Below, piece by piece: positions 35,882 to 39,378 of a stretch of 39,378 nucleotides of DNA. The notes under the pieces were generated by a model, which saw only the letters and a list, made by a program, of their open reading frames with translations, ran no database searches and was not told the DNA's origin. Numbering within the stretch: position 1 is the first letter of the stretch; the number at the start of each line of letters is the position of its first letter. Made by a program: the position numbers and the translations under genes. Source of the stretch: Johnsonella ignava ATCC 51276 (GTDB lineage Bacteria > Bacillota > Clostridia > Lachnospirales > Lachnospiraceae); assembly GCF_000235445.1 (NCBI RefSeq), contig NZ_JH378831.1, positions 173,355 through 212,732 of the forward strand, written 5' to 3'.

Positions 35882-36308
35882 AACAAAACTCTTCCATACC
35901 ATTTTTCATATCTAAAAGAGTATATTCTTTCATTTTATTTTCCATAGCTTCCTGTATTTTTGCCAATTTGTCATCCAACAACCTATGTATATTATTTCCA
36001 ACCGGACATAATGGATTTGGTGCCTCGTGAAAATGGAATAATCCTTCTTCCTTTACAGCTTGAACAGCCCTGTATACATCATAAAAAGAAATCTTCGATA
36101 AATCTCTTGTAATTTCTATTCCGCCTGTTCCCCTTGCTACAGTAAGCAGACCTGCCTTTCTTAGTTGTGAAAGTATATTTCTTATAATAACCGGATTTGA
36201 ACTTATACTTCCTGACAGTAAGTCGCTTGTTATTTTTTCCTTATCCTTAAAATATTGTGCACATGCAAAAATATGTAATGCTATGGTAAATCTGCTTGAA
36301 ATCTGCAT
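35880..36308 (-). CDS. Rrf2-family transcriptional regulator (YwnA-like)
   Basis: A 142-residue winged-helix regulator with the family start MQISSRFTIALHIFAC, the recognition region SNPVIIRNILSQLRKAGLL and the wing RGTGGIEITRDL. Only one cysteine (in NPLCPVG) lies in the C-terminal sensing segment. The three-Cys iron-sulfur site of IscR or NsrR is therefore missing and it resembles the YwnA/cysteine-poor branch. The ATG at 36306-36308 follows AAAGGG. Palindromes of the same type lie in its own promoter and in the next operon's promoter, so autoregulation and repression of the SnoaL-transporter operon are likely. The inducer is unknown. Confidence 0.88.
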   Translation of the reverse strand: MQISSRFTIALHIFACAQYFKDKEKITSDLLSGSISSNPVIIRNILSQLRKAGLLTVARGTGGIEITRDLSKISFYDVYRAVQAVKEEGLFHFHEAPNPLCPVGNNIHRLLDDKLAKIQEAMENKMKEYTLLDMKNGMEEFC

Positions 36309-36398
36309 TGATATCATCCCTTTCATGTATTTATAATGAAAGTATACTATTATAGTCACAAAGTTTATATAAGACTTAATAGCTTTAACTCCAGTATC

Positions 36399-36434
36399 AG
36401 TATACTATATCTCATTGTAATGTCAATGATTACA
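36399..36434 (-). promoter_or_regulatory. promoter and operator of the Rrf2 regulator gene
   Basis: TTGACA (36421-36426), 16-base spacer, TATACT (36399-36404). The palindrome TGTAAT-N7-ATTACA (36416-36434) overlaps the -35 and matches the operon operator in arms and spacing. Confidence 0.75.
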
Positions 36435-36461
36435 TTCTTACTCCAAAAAATCCATATTCGG

Positions 36462-36698
36462 TCAAACCTTTTCCACTACTGTATTCTGATACTCTTCATC
36501 TATAAAGTGCTCTATTACATTTCTTGCCACAGTATATTTCTTTCTGTTCGTGGTTCTTATCATTACCATGGATGTTACTATACCGTTCCAGATAAAAAAG
36601 GCAGTTGTTATAAAAGCCAAAACAGTACCTATTAAAGACCGGGTTTTATCAATCGACTTAGATAGTGGCGGACGAAAAATCCTATCCTGTAAATAATT
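36462..36698 (-). pseudogene. 5'-damaged small membrane protein gene
   Basis: A 78-codon stop-to-stop frame encodes a hydrophobic helix (LIGTVLAFITTAFFIWNGIV) and a basic/acidic tail ending YQNTVVEKV. No usable start lies in frame. A well-placed ATG after GAGGAG, directly downstream of the YjbR-MGMT gene, is in another frame and stops after six codons. A frame change near 36690 could have broken the gene. Confidence 0.4.
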
Positions 36699-36711
36699 TC
36701 ATTTAACTCCT

Positions 36712-37332
36712 CTATATTCCATACTTTGATAAATCAACTTTATTATCTTTTACCTCTATCCCCTCCGCCTCAAGCAGCTTTCTTTGTTCCCCCATCCCAC
36801 CAAAAGCAAATTCGGGAGCCAGTTCACCTTTTGAGTTTACCACTCGAAAGCAGGGAATATTATCGGGATCCGGATTTTTATGAAGTGCATTCCCTACAGC
36901 CCTTGACATCTTTTTATTGCCTGCCATTTCTGCCACTCTTGCATAGGTTGCCACATAGCCTTTTGGTATCCTTTTTACCGCCTCATAGATTCTTTTAGTC
37001 GGAGAATCCGTTACAAGGTCATAACTTTCGGCAATCATTCTTTTAATATCCTCTTCTTTTACCGTTCCGTCAAGTATAATTGTATTCCAATGCTCCTTAT
37101 TTTGATGATATCCCGGCAGGACGGAGGCATAGGTGCTTCTCCAAAAATCCCTCCATTCAGGGCTTACCTTTACATTTAAGTTTATAAATCCATTCCTTTC
37201 ATATATGCATAGAAAAGCCTTCTTACTATCCCTTATCCTGACAAGCTGCCAATCAGCCTTTCTAAAAGGAGTATCCATATATGTATTTTCAAATGATAAT
37301 CCGAAACTGCATGCATCTTCTTTTGTTTTCAT
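36712..37332 (-). CDS. YjbR/MmcQ domain fused to MGMT-type (Ogt-like) DNA-binding domain
   Basis: A 206-residue fusion. Residues 1 to about 108 form a YjbR/MmcQ-type domain (CyaY-like fold, with DTPFRKADWQLVR and KEHWNTIILDGTV). From about 112 comes the MGMT DNA-binding domain (IYEAVKRIPKGYVATYARVAE, then SRAVGNAL and IPCFRVVNSKGE). The alkyl-acceptor cysteine (Cys161) is present. The His of the classical PCHR motif is Phe, and this His belongs to the network that activates the Cys. It may therefore bind alkylated DNA as an ATL-like protein or be a weak transferase. A promoter with an inverted repeat lies upstream (37415-37451). Confidence 0.85.
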   Translation of the reverse strand: MKTKEDACSFGLSFENTYMDTPFRKADWQLVRIRDSKKAFLCIYERNGFINLNVKVSPEWRDFWRSTYASVLPGYHQNKEHWNTIILDGTVKEEDIKRMIAESYDLVTDSPTKRIYEAVKRIPKGYVATYARVAEMAGNKKMSRAVGNALHKNPDPDNIPCFRVVNSKGELAPEFAFGGMGEQRKLLEAEGIEVKDNKVDLSKYGI

Positions 37333-37414
37333 AATAATTCCTTCTAAAATAACTTAAACCTTCCATTCCAAAAAGACATAAATATGATTCTCAGCCTAAT
37401 ATAAATGCTAAGAC

Positions 37415-37451
37415 CATAAATCAAATGATGATTTATGCCATATTCATTATA
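37415..37451 (-). promoter_or_regulatory. extended -10 promoter with adjacent inverted repeat upstream of YjbR-MGMT
   Basis: The minus strand reads TGCTATAAT (-10 at 37446-37451), with a poor -35. Just downstream lies a perfect inverted repeat, CATAAATCA, 5-base loop, TGATTTATG (37415-37437), placed where a repressor or early RNA hairpin could act. Confidence 0.45.
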
Positions 37452-37560
37452 GCACTGAATAGTTCAAAAGAAGTGGTGTTAATTGATTGTATACATAATT
37501 TTTCCGAAATTTAATATTTAAAAACTTCTAAAAATGCAATGCAACTTTCTTGCAGCATAT

Positions 37561-38073
37561 TTACCAAGGCATACCTGCTTTAAAATCATATCTATTAAGA
37601 AACCCTGCCGGGTACAGCCATTTTGGTAAAATAACAGTTTCTCGTTTTATAGGATACACGGGATACCAATCTATTAATTTATATGCTTCAAAATATTCAC
37701 CCCCCTCCTCCCAATATTTACCACCCTCCATCTTTTCGACTATGCACAAATAAGTATTGTCATATTCTGAAAGCGGCATTTCTCTTATTGGATTATCATC
37801 ATTCTCAAGCCAAATATCATAAATGTGTTCTTCGTCATAAAAACTATTGCTATCTCCTACTATTTTCCAGCTTGCACCTGTTGCATAAAATGTTCTTTTA
37901 ATTAATATAGCATTCTCATATTTATAAAAATCTTTCTCTGTTTTTGCATATTTAACAGGTAGCCAAGCCGGAATAAGGTAAATTATTATAATTGAAATTA
38001 GTAATAACAATAGTATAATAAAGCCTTTAAGCATTCTAATTAATCCTTTTATTAATAAATTTTCTTCCATCAC
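37561..38073 (-). CDS. membrane-anchored hypothetical protein, paralog C
   Basis: A 170-residue protein with one strong hydrophobic helix (about 14-37) and a small outside domain. It is paralogous to the protein at 38218-38694. Both share AWLPVKYA/AWIPVKYA after the helix, a TG(A/T)xWxxVGD turn, FYxxxxxYxxW, a VYLC/TYLC-V strand, EAYK/QAYK-IxWYPVYPI and a LPxWxYPxxFxNxYD end. The function and family are unrecognised. The start is probably the GTG at 38071-38073 (9 bases after AAAGGG), or the ATG one codon on. Part of it is copied at 32129-32188. Confidence 0.65.
   Translation of the reverse strand: MMEENLLIKGLIRMLKGFIILLLLLISIIIIYLIPAWLPVKYAKTEKDFYKYENAILIKRTFYATGASWKIVGDSNSFYDEEHIYDIWLENDDNPIREMPLSEYDNTYLCIVEKMEGGKYWEEGGEYFEAYKLIDWYPVYPIKRETVILPKWLYPAGFLNRYDFKAGMPW
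37677..37736. repeat. 60-bp segment duplicated at 32129-32188
   Basis: Identical to 32129-32188 over 60 bases. This copy is inside an intact coding frame, so it is the likely parental form. Confidence 0.85.
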
Positions 38074-38217
38074 TAATATTTTCCCTTTTATTTATTCAGA
38101 ACAATTTTTTGTAAATAAAATTAGCTCAGCACCCTCACTTCCTAAATAGTATCGATTTTTAACTATATGTTTAATATAATGATTGTAATTCTTTACTTTC
38201 TAATGTTCATTTTCATC

Positions 38218-38694
38218 TTACCAAACCGGTTCATCTGAAATGTCATATATATTTATAAATTCAGTTGGATATACCCACTCAGGTAAGACAGTTGGATCTC
38301 TTATTATAGGATAAACAGGATACCACTCTATAATTTTATATGCTTGATACATAATACCTTTTATATCTTTTAATTCTGATACTTCCTCTACTTTACACAA
38401 ATACACTTTTTGATGACCTGCAAAAGAGGTAGATATTTTCGGAGGTTTCATTTTACCTTCAATCCATACTTCATAAACCTTGTCCTTATTGTAAAATCCG
38501 GTTTCATCACCCACTTTGCTCCACCCTGTTCCTGTATCATAATTACCTTTTAATAAAATAAATTTGCCATACTTAATAAAATCTTCTTCTCTAATAGCAT
38601 ATTTTACGGGTATCCATGCAATAGTGATATAAATTACAATTAATACAAATACTATCTTAAATAAAAATATTACTTTTTTAACTATCCATTTCAT
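38218..38694 (-). CDS. membrane-anchored hypothetical protein, paralog D
   Basis: A 158-residue paralog of the gene at 37561-38073: an N-terminal helix (about 6-26), then AWIPVKYAIREEDF and an outside domain with GWSKVGDETGFYNKDKVYEV. It ends in WYPVYPIIRDPTVLPEW and an EPVW terminus. A fragment of a related gene lies at 29427-29534. The ATG at 38692-38694 follows GTGGGAA. The function is unknown; neighbours suggest a repeatedly duplicated small surface-protein family. Confidence 0.65.
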   Translation of the reverse strand: MKWIVKKVIFLFKIVFVLIVIYITIAWIPVKYAIREEDFIKYGKFILLKGNYDTGTGWSKVGDETGFYNKDKVYEVWIEGKMKPPKISTSFAGHQKVYLCKVEEVSELKDIKGIMYQAYKIIEWYPVYPIIRDPTVLPEWVYPTEFINIYDISDEPVW

Positions 38695-38804
38695 CAATAT
38701 TTCCCACTAAGACGTAGATTCTATACTCGATCTCTTGACCACAAAGATGCATTTTTACAATTTGTTCTCCAAAAAACAACCTGCTTTATAGCACAGCAAC
38801 CACC

Positions 38805-38941
38805 CTATAAAAGTATTATCGTCTTTCCTTCTAATAACAAATATTGCAGCCTTTCTTTACATACATTTTGCTGACTTCTGCTCTCCAGTGCAATTACAAT
38901 TACAGGTAAAAGCATAAGTATAATACTAAGTACTGTGGAAC
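38805..38941 (-). pseudogene. 3' remnant of a membrane protein gene next to the IS element
   Basis: A coding-like C-terminus reads TVLSIILMLLPVIVIALE, then SRSQQNVCKERLQYLLLEG and a TAG at 38805. It is cut at its 5' side where the putative insertion-sequence end begins (38942), so the gene was probably interrupted by the insertion. Confidence 0.45.
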
Positions 38942-39378
38942 TGTCAAGATAAGTAGAGTCTTCAAACTCACTAAATTGTTTATGGTTCCTATGCTGCCAG
39001 AAGTTGAACCTCCAGCAACTGCTTATACATAACCGGCGGAAGTCCATCCGGGTTTGATGTATATATCCGTTTTTGATTGTAATATATAAATACATACCTG
39101 AAGATCATTGTTTTTACTTCTTCTCTTTTTATGCGATAGGTTGGAATCCTGTAAAGGAGTTCCTTCTTGAGCGTTGCGAAGAAGCTCTCCATCCTAGAGT
39201 TATCAAAGCAATGATTGACTCCGCTTAAACTTTGACTAACTCCTGCATTAGCAAGAACCTGTTTAAATGCTTCGCTAGTGTACTGACTTCCTCTGTCAGA
39301 ATGCACAATAGCACCGTTCAGATTGTATTTTTGAGTTACAGCTTTAAAAGTATCAATGCACAATTCTTTCTTCATGTT
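38942..39378 (-). mobile_element. IS3-family insertion sequence, partial (right end)
   Basis: It contains the 3' part of an IS3-type orfB and runs off the window. A plausible terminal end begins TGTCAAGATAAG at 38942, with the TG expected for this family. The other end and target duplication are not visible. Confidence 0.6.
38989..39378 (-). CDS. IS3-family transposase OrfB, C-terminal part (truncated by window)
   Basis: About 129 residues of an rve-type DDE integrase core. The second catalytic Asp is in IVHSDRGSQYTSEAFK and the Glu in FDNSRMESFFATLKKELLY. The C-terminal block YNQKRIYTSNPDGLPPVMY is typical of IS3/IS150 OrfB. The N-terminal half, with the first Asp, would lie beyond the window end. 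The frame is intact as far as seen, so the element may be active. It cuts a membrane-protein remnant at 38805-38941. Confidence 0.9.
   Translation of the reverse strand, partial: NMKKELCIDTFKAVTQKYNLNGAIVHSDRGSQYTSEAFKQVLANAGVSQSLSGVNHCFDNSRMESFFATLKKELLYRIPTYRIKREEVKTMIFRYVFIYYNQKRIYTSNPDGLPPVMYKQLLEVQLLAA

Noticed and set aside
36309..36359. Longer Rrf2 protein starting at 36359
   Set aside because: The extra 17 residues are not part of the family and the internal ATG has a good ribosome binding site.
38805..39095. 96-codon open frame spanning the transposase end and the adjacent remnant
   Set aside because: Its first half is an out-of-frame shadow of orfB; only the part below 38942 looks coding.
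1..39378. tRNA genes, rRNA genes, CRISPR array, prophage
   Set aside because: I saw no T-loop/anticodon patterns, regularly spaced repeats or phage structural genes.

Overview
The window looks like chromosome of a low-G+C Gram-positive anaerobe, most likely a Clostridia/Lachnospiraceae-type Firmicute. The reasons are the AT-rich composition, strong AGGAGG-type ribosome binding sites, the Firmicute gene order rimP-nusA-ylxR-ylxQ-infB-rbfA-nrnA-truB-ribF, a C_GCAxxG_C_C-type protein, and lipoproteins with short Firmicute-type signal peptides. The genus assignment is inference only.

Layout. 1-6.8 kb: a small membrane protein, a POT-family peptide transporter, a KDPG-type aldolase and an orphan, unusual ABC ATPase on the minus strand. 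An AT-rich gap follows, then a plus-strand pair: a cysteine-rich C_GCAxxG_C_C protein and a TDT-family transporter. 6.8-21 kb: a minus-strand housekeeping block. It holds the translation/transcription operon rimP-nusA-ylxR-ylxQ-infB-rbfA-nrnA-truB-ribF, then rnhA, an LprI-like membrane protein, an unlisted 41-codon membrane microprotein and alaS. Two essential genes, alaS and infB, need a one-base frame change at poly-A runs to give full-length products. 21.0-21.5 kb: a promoter and terminator-like leader for rimP, next to a 270-nt GC-elevated segment that folds into a closed multi-helix structure. I match it to no known RNA class. 21.5-24.9 kb: Xaa-Pro aminopeptidase and a divergent galactokinase-family kinase.

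25-32.5 kb is accessory DNA: lipoproteins and membrane-anchored proteins of unknown function, including a tandem paralogous pair, separated by short coding remnants of related or unrecognised genes. This looks like a recombining, decaying gene-family locus. 32.5-36.4 kb: an osmoprotectant-type ABC transporter (ATPase plus fused permease/binding protein) in an operon with a double SnoaL-like protein. A divergently placed but same-strand Rrf2 regulator sits upstream. Its own promoter and the operon promoter both carry TGTAAT-N7-ATTACA palindromes, so a small two-promoter regulon can be read from the DNA. 36.5-39.4 kb: a YjbR-MGMT fusion protein, two more paralogous membrane-anchored proteins, and the end of an IS3-family element that appears to have interrupted a gene.

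The most interesting items are the structured-RNA candidate at 21172-21441, the Rrf2 operator pair, the poly-A frame breaks in alaS and infB, the probable ATT start of ylxR, and the fragment-rich paralog locus. No tRNA, rRNA, CRISPR array or complete mobile element was found.
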